Positions 11,301-21,337 of a stretch of 64,000 nucleotides of DNA are shown one piece after another (position 1 is the first letter of the stretch; every line of letters begins with the position of its first letter). The translations under genes were made by a program, and so were the position numbers. Source of the DNA: Tetragonia tetragonoides (taxonomy: Eukaryota; Streptophyta; Magnoliopsida; Caryophyllales; Aizoaceae); assembly GCA_038025085.1 (NCBI GenBank), contig CM076146.1, positions 13,144,001 through 13,208,000 on the forward strand, read 5' to 3'. The notes below the pieces were generated by a model. That model was not told the origin of the DNA. It saw only the letters and a program-made list of their open reading frames with translations, and made no database searches.

Positions 11301-14300
11301 TCTGCTCTCCTAAGCTTGTCTAAAATAAGGTAATCATCCTCTATGCCAAGATCATGGACAAAGTATGAACTACCATCCCCATCCGAACTTGCAACTTCTC
11401 CCTGAATTCCTCCATTAAAATTTCCACAATCATTTCGTGGAACTATCTCCGAACAAGTCTCACCCTTCCTTACAATGCCCTTATCACCCTGTTGACATGT
11501 TTGCAAATCGCCCTTCTCATTTGAAACTGGAACTGGTTTTAGTAGATTACCCTGAACGCTCCCAAAGCCAAGTAGACGATCTGTACTACTAATGTTAATA
11601 GGGCTATATGAGACCCCTGCTGCTTGCTCCCTAAAGTTAATAGGTACACTAGTATTGCTGGCCTTTTCTTCCCAGATAAATGGATATGCTTCTAAATGTG
11701 GATCGAGAAGTAGCAAAAAGTACTAGTGAGTCATCAAACACACAGAGCTTTACTAAGAATGCACAGGAGCTTAAATACGTGAGATATGGGCCATATGGTC
11801 TTATGGATACATAGGCTTAGTGAACTTGTGGTGACAGGCTTTTCTTCCAGCTTGGAAGCGATTCAGTATGGGTTTGTTGACTTTGTTCCTATGATAGTGA
11901 TACTGAAGTTGGTAAAGATGATTTGATTAGATATTTGGATAATCTATGTGATTGTTGTGCTGAGAAGGGAAGTATGAACTCCACCTTCTTGCAGTCTTTT
12001 CATATTATAGTTTGTTTTGAGGTTAAATATATTGGGTTAAGGAATAAACATTGTCATTCTAGGTTAAGGAGAAGAGCTTTCCTGAACTCAAGCAAGATAG
12101 ATGGGAAGTGTTATAGTTATTGTTTCTGAGGATATGGGATTATCCATCCATTGTATGAATTTGATGGTTTTCCAAGAGCAAGGTTGATAAGTTTCCTTTG
12201 TTGGTAATAAGGTGAACTTTTGGATTCAATTGTTTCTATGTGCATCTCTTATTGGATAGAATGACAGTTGTCATCTTTTGGTTATTCATGTACCAAAAGG
12301 AAGTGTACTGGGGATGAGGGAATTTGTTGACGGCTGGAAAATGAAAATGGAAGGTGGATTTTCCATCCATCAACGGACCTCACATTATTACAAGAAAATA
12401 CAAGTTTGTTTCATGCCAAAAAAAAGAAGAGAATACAAAATTGTTAGGTCTTTTACTTTTCTCCCTCTTGTATGATTGCTTGTTTTGCTTTATACAATTT
12501 AAAGGATGGCTACTTCTTCCTCGTGTTCAAATTTATTGTAGTTTCTTCTAGAAATAAGTCATGTAGCGGGTAACTGGTGCAATGAGTCGAAATGAGGACC
12601 ATTGATGTGAGATTTATACTCAATGAAATCAGAAACTTCATGTTCAAATGGCCAAAGGTCTCAAATGTTCACCGATCACGTAGGGGCAACGCCATTGCAG
12701 ATGGCTTAGCAAAACAAGGAGTTTATAGGCCTATAGGATCGAAGATTTTATTTCTTGGATGTAGCTACTTATTCTCTGTAGGAGTGTTGCACTTGGAGTC
12801 TATGTAAACTTGTTGAATTCTTTTTTGTATACATATCTGAGCACATGATTGGCCTTCCTAGAAGGTGGGAGTAGGGGTTGTGAATGATGCTATTATTAGA
12901 TGAGTGTTAAAAGAATTCTTTGTAAGGTACCTTTGACTTGTAGCTTTTCTCTTTAATCTTAATAAAATTGACTTGATTCTCAACAAACAAACAAAAAAGT
13001 CATGTAATGTTGTGTGTTTGTATCATTTTGTTTGTTCTCATTGATACACCTTATAGGGAAGTTATTTCAGCTTATCTTCTATGGTGACTGAGTTATTCAA
13101 CGATGAGTTTTACCTTTTAGCAGTTCTAGAGTGTCTGTCTCATTTGATTGAAAATGCTTCGGTTTCCTACTTAGTTGGAACCCAATAAATAGAGGAAAAA
13201 GTTTAATTTGACTTGGTCCATAATCTTTTAATAATCTAAACTTGATAACCCTGAGGGGGTAGCTCAGTTGGTAAGACCCCTGAGAAGTATTCCAGAGGTC
13301 CCAGGTTCGAGTCCCCTCAGGGCCACTGGAGATTTTCCTGGTCGTTAACTTCAGGGCCCATGGATTAGTCAAGCAAAGCTCATGTTATCTAAAAACATAA
13401 TAATCTAAACTTGATCATTCCACTAGTGACTCTTTAACTGCAGGGAAATGCCCACCAAGATGAATGTATCGTAATCATAATAATTTGATGTTCATTGTTT
13501 GTCCATTGCAGATGTTCTGCCGGGGAAGCAGGAATGATACAAGGGGCTTTAGGTAATTATTTCATTGGTTTCTTTCTAAATTCAGTTCTCTCTGTTTTTA
13601 ATCATGTGTAGGCTCTCACTGTGTAAGCAACCTTTTGTATTTGTTTCGGTGTGATCTGAGAAAACATACAAATAAGAAAACGCTTGTGTAGACATGGTGG
13701 TAGGCAAATTGCTAAACACGTAAAATTATTCTGCCTTCTTTGTTTCTTGCTGAGTAATTTCCTTGTGTGATTGAAATCCTAAACGATTCTCCCTCCTTCC
13801 GTGAACACGTGTTTTTTTTTTTGGTAATAAGATAGATATTTGCATTACCAAGAAGATCAAAACCTTACAAACTAAAGGACATGGGAAGAAGGGAGCCACC
13901 TACTAGGTAGGGTTCTCCCCCCTAAACACCCCTAACAAAAACACTACTTACAGCTGACATTACATTTCAACCATATCAAGAGAAAACATCAAAAAACTAC
14001 ACCAAATAACCCAGCAGATTAAAACATACTACATTATTGTACGCATAAAGGCTCTGTCATTCCTAGCGATTTTCTTCTTTTTCCTGCCTTCAGTCCTAGC
14101 TTTCACTGTACAGAAGTTGCTGGATGATGGTGGCGTCTGTTATATTCTGACTGCTAAAGCGTTTACTGTTCCATGCTTTCCAAATCCAATACACCAGACC
14201 TACCAGCGCTGCACTATGGATATGTTTCTGAAACACTGAAACTCTCTTTTTGGCTATGCCATTCAGTAATCCAACAATTGTTGATGAAGTTGCTTTCCAC

Positions 14301-17300
14301 CCAAGCCAATCTTTGATTCTTTTCAACAGAAGACTTGATCTTTCACATGCAAAAAATAAGTGCTCATGTGTTTCAGGAAAACTACCACAAAAGAAACATT
14401 CAATACTCCCATCGAAAAATCCCATCTTAAACATTCTGTCTTTTGTAAGGAGCTTTTGCAGAAGACCCCCACAGTATAAAACTGTGATGGGGCATGGTCA
14501 CTGTGCCCCAAACCAGATTTGCATGCCTAAACTTGGGCAGTTCACCCAGCAGGAGAGAGTAACCACTAGCCACATTGTACCTGCTATTTCCAGAAGGGAG
14601 CCACTTATTCATATCATCATAATCAGCAGAGAAGTTCTTGTTTTAAATTCAATTAGGACCAATACCAGCTACAGCCTTGTGTAGGTACATAGGACCAAAA
14701 ATTCTGATTCTTTAAGGAAACACCATTCACCCTCCGGGTCCACATTGTATCTTGTTTTGTGGCAGCATCCCATATATGCTTACCAATCAAAGCATAGTTA
14801 AACAGCTTGCAGTTCTTAAAATATAGACCACCATTCTTCCTTGGTCTACAAATGAAATCCCAAGCAATCAAATTGGGTTCCCTTCTGTTTCCATCAGAGC
14901 CCCACAAGAAAATCTGCACTTTTTCCTCAAGAGCATTCAACACACCAGTAGGTAAGATGAAGATACTAGACCAATACATGTGAATTGTGAGGAGAACAGA
15001 ATTAATCAACTGAGCCCTACCAGCATAAGATAAGTGCTTAGAAGCCAAAGTATGCAATCTCCTAGTGGTTTTATCAACCAAGCAAGCACAATCAGTTTTA
15101 TTCCACTTGAAAGGTGATAAAGGGACTCCAAGGTACTCCATTGGGAATTCACCAGCTTTGGACCCAGACATTTGCAGCAAAATCTCTCTAGTAGTATTAG
15201 GCACCCCAGCTATGTACATGTGTGATGTCTCTTTATTTGCCTTCAAACCAGTTACCTGAGAAAAGTAGGAGAAAGTTTCCATAATTTTCTTCACTGAGAT
15301 CTCATTAGCTTTGCTGAAAACCATCAGGTCATCTGCAAAACAGAGATGAGAAAGAGCCAGAGATTTGCACATTGGGTGCCACTTGAAGTCAGGAACATCA
15401 CAGGCCAGCTTTAGAGTCCTAGACAAGAACTCCATGACAAGAACAAAAAGTAGTGGGGAAACTAGGTCACCCTGTCTAACTCCGCTCTTTGCTTGGAAGA
15501 AACCATTATTACTACCATTCAAGCTAATAGTGAAACTAGCAGTCTGAACACAAGCTAAGATCCAATCTGAGAACAGCCAAGGAAAACCATAACCTTGTAA
15601 CATTTCAGCCAAGAAATCCCAATGGATTGTGCTGTAGGCTTTGCGGAGATGAATCTTCATGACGTATCTAGGTGAAACATTCTTCCTTCTATAGTGTTTG
15701 ATGATATCCTGGCAAATCATAATATTGTGCACTAAAGATCTTTGAGCTACAAAAGCTCCCTGGTTTGCAGATACAAGAGTTGGTAGCACTTTTGCAAGTC
15801 TACCGCACAGAATCTTGGATATGCATTTGTAAAGTGAGTTACAACATGTAATGGGCCTAAATTCAGAAGCCAACTCAGGATTTGGCACTTTGGGGATCAA
15901 ACAAAGATTTGTGGAGTTAATTTGCTTTAACATTTTTGTTGAAGCAAAGAAATCAAGTATAGCATTTGACACATCATCTCCCACCACAGACCAAGCCTCC
16001 ATAAAAAAGCCAGCCCCAAACCATCCGGACCAGGGCTTTTATTTGGGTCAATAGAAAACATGGCCTCTTTGATCTCAGTCTTAGTTATAGCCTTATAGGC
16101 TTAATTAAATCAATCTGTTGTGGAACATCCAAGATCCTACCAGCTCTAAATATGAAATTAGCAGCATGAGTTCTACCATTATCTTTCACTCCAAGCATAC
16201 TCTTATGGAAGGAAGAGATCTCAGAGAATACCTGGTCAGGTTCTGTTAAGGTGACACCTTCAGAGTTCTTTAATGAAAAAACTTGATTTTTCTGTATCTT
16301 TTGCTTCAGCATCACTTGGAAAAAATGTGTATTATCATCCCCGAGCTGAATCCATTTCATTTTGGTTTTTGGTGAAGAAAAGATTCAGCGCCCAGTGAAG
16401 CTCTTGGAAATGTTTCCTTGCCTGTCTTTCAGCTTTTTGTAGCTGCACGTCTGGAGGATTGTTGTTCGCACGAGCTTGTGCCTCAAACATGTCTTGCCTG
16501 GCTTTATCCACTCTACAATGGATATCTGAAAACTCATTTTTATTTACCTTTCTCAATGCACCTCTCACACTCTTCCGCTTCTGTACCACTTGGAACATGA
16601 GGGTCCCACAGCTGGAAGTTGTCCAAGCTTGTTGCACTATCCTCAAGAAATCTGAGTGCTTGCCCCACATGTTGTAGAACCTGAAGCTAGCTCTATGTAA
16701 TCTGACTTGTTGAGCAAGAGTAATCAACGCTGGTGACTTGGTGAGTGGTCAGAGACTCCTTCAGGGAGAAGGAAACAGTACACTGATCAAAGGAATTTAA
16801 CAAAGACCCAATCTTACTTAGAGTGAACTCTAATCCCATTTTCATGTTTATTATTCCATGTAACCTGCATCCCATCCAACCTAACTCAGTGAGACAGCAG
16901 CTTTCAACACAAGACTTGAAATCCTGAATTTCTGCAAAAGTTACTGCATTTCCACCCTGTCTATCCTGCGGCTTCAAAACTATTAAAATCCCCAGCAACT
17001 ATCAATGGATCCTGACAAGTTGTGACAAAGGTCAAGAGATCCTGCCACAAAGTTTTCCTCTCCTCTTTTTCATTTAAGCCATATCCCAAGCCATAAAAAC
17101 CACATTATCTTCTAGCCTCAACACCTTGCATATAACCAATTGAGCTGAAGAAACAACCACGTCAACTTGAAAAACATTGGGAAGCCACCTAATCCAAATT
17201 CTCCCCAAATGATGGTGAGAATGATTCATAAAGGACTCCCAATCAGATAAGACACTATTTTTGCATTTTTCAAAATTACAAGCCCTAATTTTTGTCTCCA

Positions 17301-19335
17301 ACAAAGCCACAAGGCCCAATTTATTTTTCTTGCAAAAGAGGTCCACCTCCTTTTGCTTATTAGGGCCATTCAGCCCTTTAACGTTCCACGCTACTAATCT
17401 ATCCATGACTATCAACAGGGATAGCGACATCACCTGCCTCTTTTTCAGCCTCTTCCTCATAGTTAAGTTGTTCATGCTGCAAAGTATCAGAAGAATTGTG
17501 AACACGTGTTTTGGAGATGATTAAAAAATATTGAGGTAGATAAGTGAATGAACAACATTCTGTCTTATCTTTGCCAAGGGTTGAAACACATAAAATTTTC
17601 TTGTAGAGATCAACCACCCCGTATGAAACCTAAGTGTGGGAAATATACCAGCTTTCTGTTTAAAGCACATTCCTTAATCAAACACAGTTTAACGATTTGG
17701 CTAGATTATCAACGCCCATTTGGAAAAGGCATTAGATTTAGTTTGTGCTCAGGCCTTAGCCATACAACAGGGTTTAGCAGGCAAAATCATCGTTTTGATT
17801 GATCGATGATACTCCCTCCGTATGGAAATAAGTCACTCTTGTAATATACTGTAGTAGTGGTGTGACTACTAATCTGGAATGGCGGAGTGTTTGTAACTCA
17901 ATATTCAAGCTTCTTGATGGAGTCTTTTGTCTCACCTTAATTGAAAACTGATATTTCGCGGAGAATAAAAAAAAAAAAGAATTCTTTGACTGTTTAATTT
18001 TTATTCCCATGGAAAATCAATGTGATATTTGCAAGGAGTAGGATCACAAAATGACACCGTTTGGTGAACCCAGCTCATATCTCCACATCAAAAATCTAGT
18101 TTATAGTACATCTCCTCTAGTTTGTGGCCTAATTTATTTGCTTGAGTGCTCAGTAGAATACATATTGGGTGATGCTTAAAAATTTTGAAAATTGCCACTC
18201 AACAAATTATAAGCATTTTGAACCTAATTCCATTGCAAATCTAAGATTGATGCCGTTTTGTATTATATGGTTTACAACTTCATGCACGATTGACCGGCTT
18301 TTCCCAAACACTACCAATGAGTTTCCCTTTTGATGGATGGTGTCCACACAATTTTATAAGAAATCAAGATGTTAGTTATTTTCTCTGAAGAAAGTTGCAA
18401 CCAAGATATTGAAGAAAAAAAGGTGTCGTCAAGAACTGGGTCTTTTTTGAAACCCATTACTATTCTACTGTAACAACCAAGTGATATTATGTGTGTTGTC
18501 TGTACTCTGTCAGAGTACTTGTCGATCAAAATTTAGTTGAAGACTTTTTGAATATGCGTGATGACTTGTTTCACTCCACAGTTGTGGATTATGGGTTCTA
18601 TTGCATTCTCTTTCTGTGAGGATCGATGATGGAGAAAGCCATATGGCATTTACAAGCATCTGTGATTTTGTTCACAATTTCTTCATCTGTGAGGAATGCC
18701 GCCAACATTTCTTTGAGATGTGTTCGAGGTGAAGGCTCTTAGACTCTTCGCTTTTAGCTTTGCTTTTTGAAGGCTCCATATTATTTCCTGAATGTTCGGA
18801 CAGGCATATTGGAATCATTATGTTTGGTTTTCTGACACAACCTAATTCTGATTTCAGTGCTCCTAATGCTTTCAACAAAACACGTGACATTGCACTTTGG
18901 TTGTGGAGTGCACATAATAAAGTCAATGAGAGACTTGCTAAAGAAGAAGCTCTTATGAGAACTGGAGATCCCAAGTACCCGAAGATGATTTGGCCTCCGA
19001 AGCAGCTTTGTCCTGCTTGCTATGTCTCATTGAGCCAGAAAAATAATGAAAGCAGTCAAATTAATTGGGACAACGATGAGGTGTTCAAGTTCCTGGCTAC
19101 TTACTACGGAAGAACGCTAGTGTCTCGAATCAAGGATGATGATGCGCTGATGACTGAGAAGCATGCTCGTCTTGAAGAACAAGTGGCCCGAACAAATGCT
19201 GTAGTTGTCCCTATTGGAGCAGCTTTGGCCATTGCTATTGCAAGCTGCGCCTTTGGAGCACTCGCTTGCTTTTGGCGTTCACAGCAGAAGAGTCGAAAGT
19301 ATAGACCTCATCTACACTCTTTAAAGAACATATGA
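2311..19335 (+). CDS. QSOX1: QSOX-type sulfhydryl oxidase, ten visible exons, 5' end outside window
   Basis: Flavin-linked thiol oxidase that makes disulfides in secretory-pathway proteins, passing electrons from a thioredoxin CxxC through an ERV/ALR FAD domain to oxygen. Coding exons read from the sequence: 2311-2335, 2478-2570, 3661-3839, 9205-9274, 9375-9443, 9532-9605, 9693-9849, 13512-13552, 18582-18728, 18858-19335. All have AG/GT borders and compatible phases; they sum to one completing base plus 444 codons (443 aa and TGA). The first visible exon holds the redox motif CPAC. The ERV part shows CRGSRNDTRGFS-CGLW, the second redox centre CEEC, LWLWSAHNKVNERL, and LCPACY. A C-terminal membrane span (about 25 residues starting at VVVPIGAALA) ends in LHSLKNI. 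The plant type, with one thioredoxin domain and one membrane span, fits. Exon 1 (signal peptide) is absent. Introns 4, 8 and 9 (5.4, 3.7 and 5.0 kb) are packed with transposons, yet the reading frame is intact. Confidence 0.97.
3225..3490 (+). mobile_element. LINE fragment in QSOX intron 3
   Basis: A plus-strand frame contains PASVLEFLQTRF...LLWCIALLAILW. This parallels PATVLEMLQVRF...LLWRNAIFAILW in the minus-strand LINE at 3909-4393, so both come from one family (the segment just after the zinc-binding RT C-terminal domain). Neither a poly(A) tail nor clear ends are visible. The flank carries AGTATTGACAAAA twice, 54 bp apart (about 3208 and 3262), which may be a duplication connected with the insertion. 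Confidence 0.55.
3909..4393 (-). mobile_element. 5'-truncated LINE with 14-bp target duplication
   Basis: Flanked on both sides by TTCTAAACATTGTT (3895-3908 and 4394-4407). The left copy runs straight into the poly-T that marks the 3' end on the minus strand. The minus-strand frame has a zinc-binding RT C-terminal domain, CVLC...SSHFLHC, followed by WVFPATVLEML and a conserved tail to about 3970. Only the last 0.5 kb of a LINE was copied. It lies in QSOX intron 4. The 5' junction is odd: sequence near 4371-4404 resembles the flank at 4409-4443, suggesting extra copying when the insertion was sealed. Confidence 0.85.
4444..5291. other. unassigned part of QSOX intron 4
   Basis: No coding exon, RNA gene or transposon terminus was recognised. 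Short pyrimidine-rich tracts occur near 4795-4830 and 4925-4945. Confidence 0.5.
5805..6375. mobile_element. hAT-like non-autonomous element (MITE) in the hairpin's left arm
   Basis: Terminal inverted repeats TAGGGATGGCAATGGGGCGG and, complemented from the right end, TAGGGATGGCAGTGGGGCGG. The flanking 8-mers CCTAGAAC (5797-5804) and CCTGGAAC (6376-6383) match at 7 of 8 bases, as expected for a hAT target duplication. The interior is rich in GCGGGTATCCA-like subterminal repeats and has no transposase. Because the opposite hairpin arm lacks it, it inserted after the hairpin formed. Confidence 0.85.
7446..8454. mobile_element. MULE-like element with about 110-bp terminal inverted repeats
   Basis: The left end beginning GGAAACTTCCTATTGGTGCC pairs with the complement of the right end (GGAGATTCCTATTGGTGGCC). 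The similarity continues for roughly 110 bp with repeated GGTGCC/GGTACC blocks. Long imperfect terminal repeats suit Mutator-like elements. It sits in a poly-T tract of the hairpin's right arm, so a 9-bp target duplication of T residues is likely but cannot be delimited exactly. No transposase is seen; the GA-rich interior has no recognised gene. Confidence 0.7.
8757..8826 (+). mobile_element. possible SINE fragment (tRNA box A only)
   Basis: CTGGCTCAGTTGGTAGCG resembles a tRNA box A, and the following TTTAGTGTATCCCGCACATC and C-rich run resemble a plant SINE head. The expected box B (GGTTCGANTCC) is missing, so this would be a deleted copy. No target duplication was found. Confidence 0.3.
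9850..10685. other. unassigned start of QSOX intron 8
   Basis: Intron sequence after the exon ending at 9849. No gene or repeat end was recognised. Confidence 0.5.
10686..11716 (-). mobile_element. LINE-derived insertion carrying an ORF1-like segment
   Basis: A poly-T run at about 10688-10720, followed by TAAGAATTTTTTTTTATTAAG, is the same kind of 3' end as the LINE at 790. Minus-strand frames from 11716 to 10843 (with one frame change around 11200) encode a hydrophilic, Gln- and Gly-rich protein stretch without RT or endonuclease motifs. It resembles the variable region between LINE ORF1 and the endonuclease, but no named domain was recognised. ACTAGT occurs at both presumed ends, too short to count as a firm target duplication. 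Located in QSOX intron 8. Confidence 0.5.
11730..12555. other. unassigned part of QSOX intron 8
   Basis: No exon, RNA or repeat terminus was recognised in this AT-rich segment. Confidence 0.45.
12566..12996 (+). mobile_element. 5'-truncated LINE ending in an RNase H domain
   Basis: Bounded by the direct repeat AAGTCATGTA (12556-12565 and 12997-13006). The plus-strand frame at 12592-12807 ends with NVHRSRRGNAIADGLAKQG, the typical C-terminal end of a plant LINE RNase H (a vHVPRxxNxxADxLA-type motif). After it come a 3' untranslated region and the end CTTAATAAAATTGACTTGAT plus an A-rich tail. This is a different LINE lineage from the zinc-domain LINEs elsewhere in this gene. Located in QSOX intron 8, same strand as the gene. 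Confidence 0.82.
13247..13397 (+). mobile_element. tRNA-derived SINE with 18-bp target duplication
   Basis: Perfect direct repeats TAATAATCTAAACTTGAT flank the element (13229-13246 and 13398-13415). The head has a pol III box A (GTAGCTCAGTTGG, about 13259) and box B (GGTTCGAGTCC, about 13306) spaced as in a tRNA. It is followed by a non-tRNA body and a short A-rich end. Length is 151 bp. It inserted just upstream of the small QSOX exon at 13512. Confidence 0.92.
13816..17497 (-). mobile_element. 3.7-kb LINE with 15-bp target duplication in QSOX intron 9
   Basis: GTGAACACGTGTTTT occurs at 13801-13815 and 17498-17512, giving exact borders; the 3' poly(A) is the T run at the left edge. On the minus strand it runs from the ORF1 C-terminal remnant (about 17497-17405) through the endonuclease start (WNVKGLN, ETKIR, 17400-17074), a broken middle, the reverse transcriptase (16002-14653) and a zinc-binding C-terminal domain (CFFC...HLFFAC, about 14400-14340), to a 3' untranslated region. 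It is truncated in ORF1 and has several frameshifts and stops, so it cannot move by itself. The intact long target duplication suggests a fairly recent insertion. Confidence 0.95.
14653..16002 (-). pseudogene. LINE reverse transcriptase domain (inactive)
   Basis: A 449-residue open frame covers most of the RT fingers, palm and thumb: LCLIPKV, FRPITCCN, the QGAFV...NI segment, SGVRQGDLVSPLLF and the catalytic FADDLMVF box. The box holding the first catalytic aspartate reads KIHLRKAYS, with His where Asp is expected and Ser where KAYD normally has Asp. The enzyme should therefore be dead despite the long frame. The frame is cut off from the endonuclease part by stops upstream of 16002. Confidence 0.9.
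17811..17835. mobile_element. possible Stowaway-type terminus, orphan
   Basis: ACTCCCTCCGTATGGAAATA resembles the end of the Stowaway-like elements found elsewhere in this window. No matching opposite end was found within a few hundred bases, so it may be a solo remnant. Confidence 0.35.
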
Positions 19336-21150
19336 CTATTAGGAGGGTAATGAGCTCTTTTCAAGATGCTGTGAAGACAAATCAACAAAAATAGAAAAAA
19401 AAAGCCAAAAGGAAAACGAATTTAATGATGAAACAAGTAACTGGTCTAATATAGTTTCTGACGATAGAAATTTATCCTAGCAATTAATCCATTGTTTTAT
19501 TTCTTGATGAATTTTTCAGGCCAAAGGCGGAGCTGGAGCTTAGAAGATTGAACATTTGAGCATGAGGAACTTATACAGTGCAGATTTTGTAGGAGTGCAC
19601 ATTGCAAGAGGAGTCGTGCAAAGAGAGATGGATTGAGTCACCTTTCAGGTTGCAGATTGATTATTCACACAGGTCTCAACTCTCAATTTAACAGCGTACT
19701 CGAATGTACAGAAATCTGATTTTGTAACTTGCTGCTAGGCTTGCATTTCGCTGCCAAATAGTTGCATACACGATATATTGAGTCAAAAGCCATTACGATT
19801 TCTGGAAGTTCCAATAGACTTGTAAAATTAATCGAAGTTGAATTATTGATCCACCAGCTTCTGGTTGAAGATGATCAATTACCTGTGTTTTTGTATAGCT
19901 GCTGAAAATAGACAAGGAAAAAGAAATATTGACCGTCCCAGTAAAACGGTGTTTCGCGGAATACTGTAGATTGTTCTATCCATTTTAGGATAAGCAAGCT
20001 AAATTGCTTTCCGTACGCTGCTTTCTTACCCACCCTTGAAGAGTTACATTTCTTTTGGGGTAGGATTCTTCCAAGTTCAAAGCTATATCCGTTAAACTTT
20101 CCCCTCTATGGAAAATTAGATCGTAATATACACACAAGATTTGAATTTGTTTTTGGATAAGAAGCTTGGTTTTGTTTGTTTTTTTTTTCGGAAAAATTAA
20201 GCATGGTTATTACTCCGCTTATTATAATCGAAATAGGGATAGTTAAGAGCGCCACTGCGCCAGTACAATGCGCAGACTCACACATGTTACATTGCTTCAA
20301 CCATAGTTAATTTGCGTGATCAACTAATTTGCGGATCTTTTTTCTTTTTTGACTTAAAAAAACATACTCCGATGGTTTTCTTTTTTCTTTTTATTTGGGC
20401 TTACAAATCAATTCAATATATTTTTTCCTCTCTTGCCGAAGGTTTTCTTTTTTCTTTTTTTTTCATTTTCTTTTATGTTTTAGGTAAATGATGAATGAGT
20501 TTTCTATCAGAAAAAAAACAATTAAGTTATGGGAATATCTAGTTTTTAATGAGAGTGGAAAGTTTAACCCAAAATTTGGAGTATAGAAAATAGAGAAGAC
20601 TCAGATAAGTATCTTTTTTTCTTTTTTTTGAAACGACTCAGATGAGTATCTAATAATTTTGTTCTTTTTAATCTTCTTAAAATCAATATTTCTAATGAAT
20701 ATTCAGTTCTTTTTTAATTGCTTGACTATTTTGTTTGACATCGTTGAGTTTGATAAAGTTCCGGAGGCCAAAAAGGCGGCTATTAGTTGGCAAAAAAAAA
20801 AAGGCGGCATTCACGAGGAAATGAAAAAGGGGATTGAGTTTGACACACGAGGGTATTGGAATTGAAAGTCCAAGATACTCAAACAGACCAAAACAAAGTT
20901 CACTTTAATTTGTATCATTCTCCAGTTATTAATCCAGAGAAAATAGATGCACGAAATTATTGGGAGTTTTGGACAGAGAAAATATTTACAATTCGTTTCT
21001 CAGGAGATGGACAACAGAAGACTTCAGAAAAGTGAAATGAAACGGTCGCATCTGAAGCCTTGTACATGGAATGTGGAACCTAAAAAAACCCTTCCTTTAT
21101 ATTCATTTCGTACTGCTTTCTGTCACCTATAGAAAACACTTTCAAGTGGG
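19336..21150. other. QSOX 3' UTR and intergenic region
   Basis: The QSOX 3' UTR starts after TGA at 19335. A GT at about 19348 and TTTTTCAG near 19512-19519 could mark a 3'-UTR intron. Beyond about 20000 the sequence is AT-rich with T-runs and shows no supported gene. The neighbouring minus-strand gene ends toward this region, so the two genes converge. Confidence 0.5.
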
Positions 21151-21337
21151 AAAAAGAAGAAGAAAAAAAAACAAAAAAAACCTTCTCCTAAAGCCATCTC
21201 CTCAACCTTGGAAGGTGGGAGCATGATCATTTTCATATATACATTGTTCTATACCAATGTGTTTGTTTTGAAAAGCATCTGAAACTGCCTTGGTTTCCTA
21301 TATGATAACGAAGAAGGTAGAAGGCGCTTCAAATTCT

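Noticed and set aside
13252..13326. A tRNA gene (box A and box B, cloverleaf-like)
   Set aside because: An 18-bp direct repeat flanks a longer unit with a non-tRNA body and A-rich tail, and acceptor pairing is poor; it is a SINE head.
20659..21132. Small plus-strand genes between QSOX and the RING-CH gene
   Set aside because: Short AT-rich frames with no homology, codon bias or splice context.
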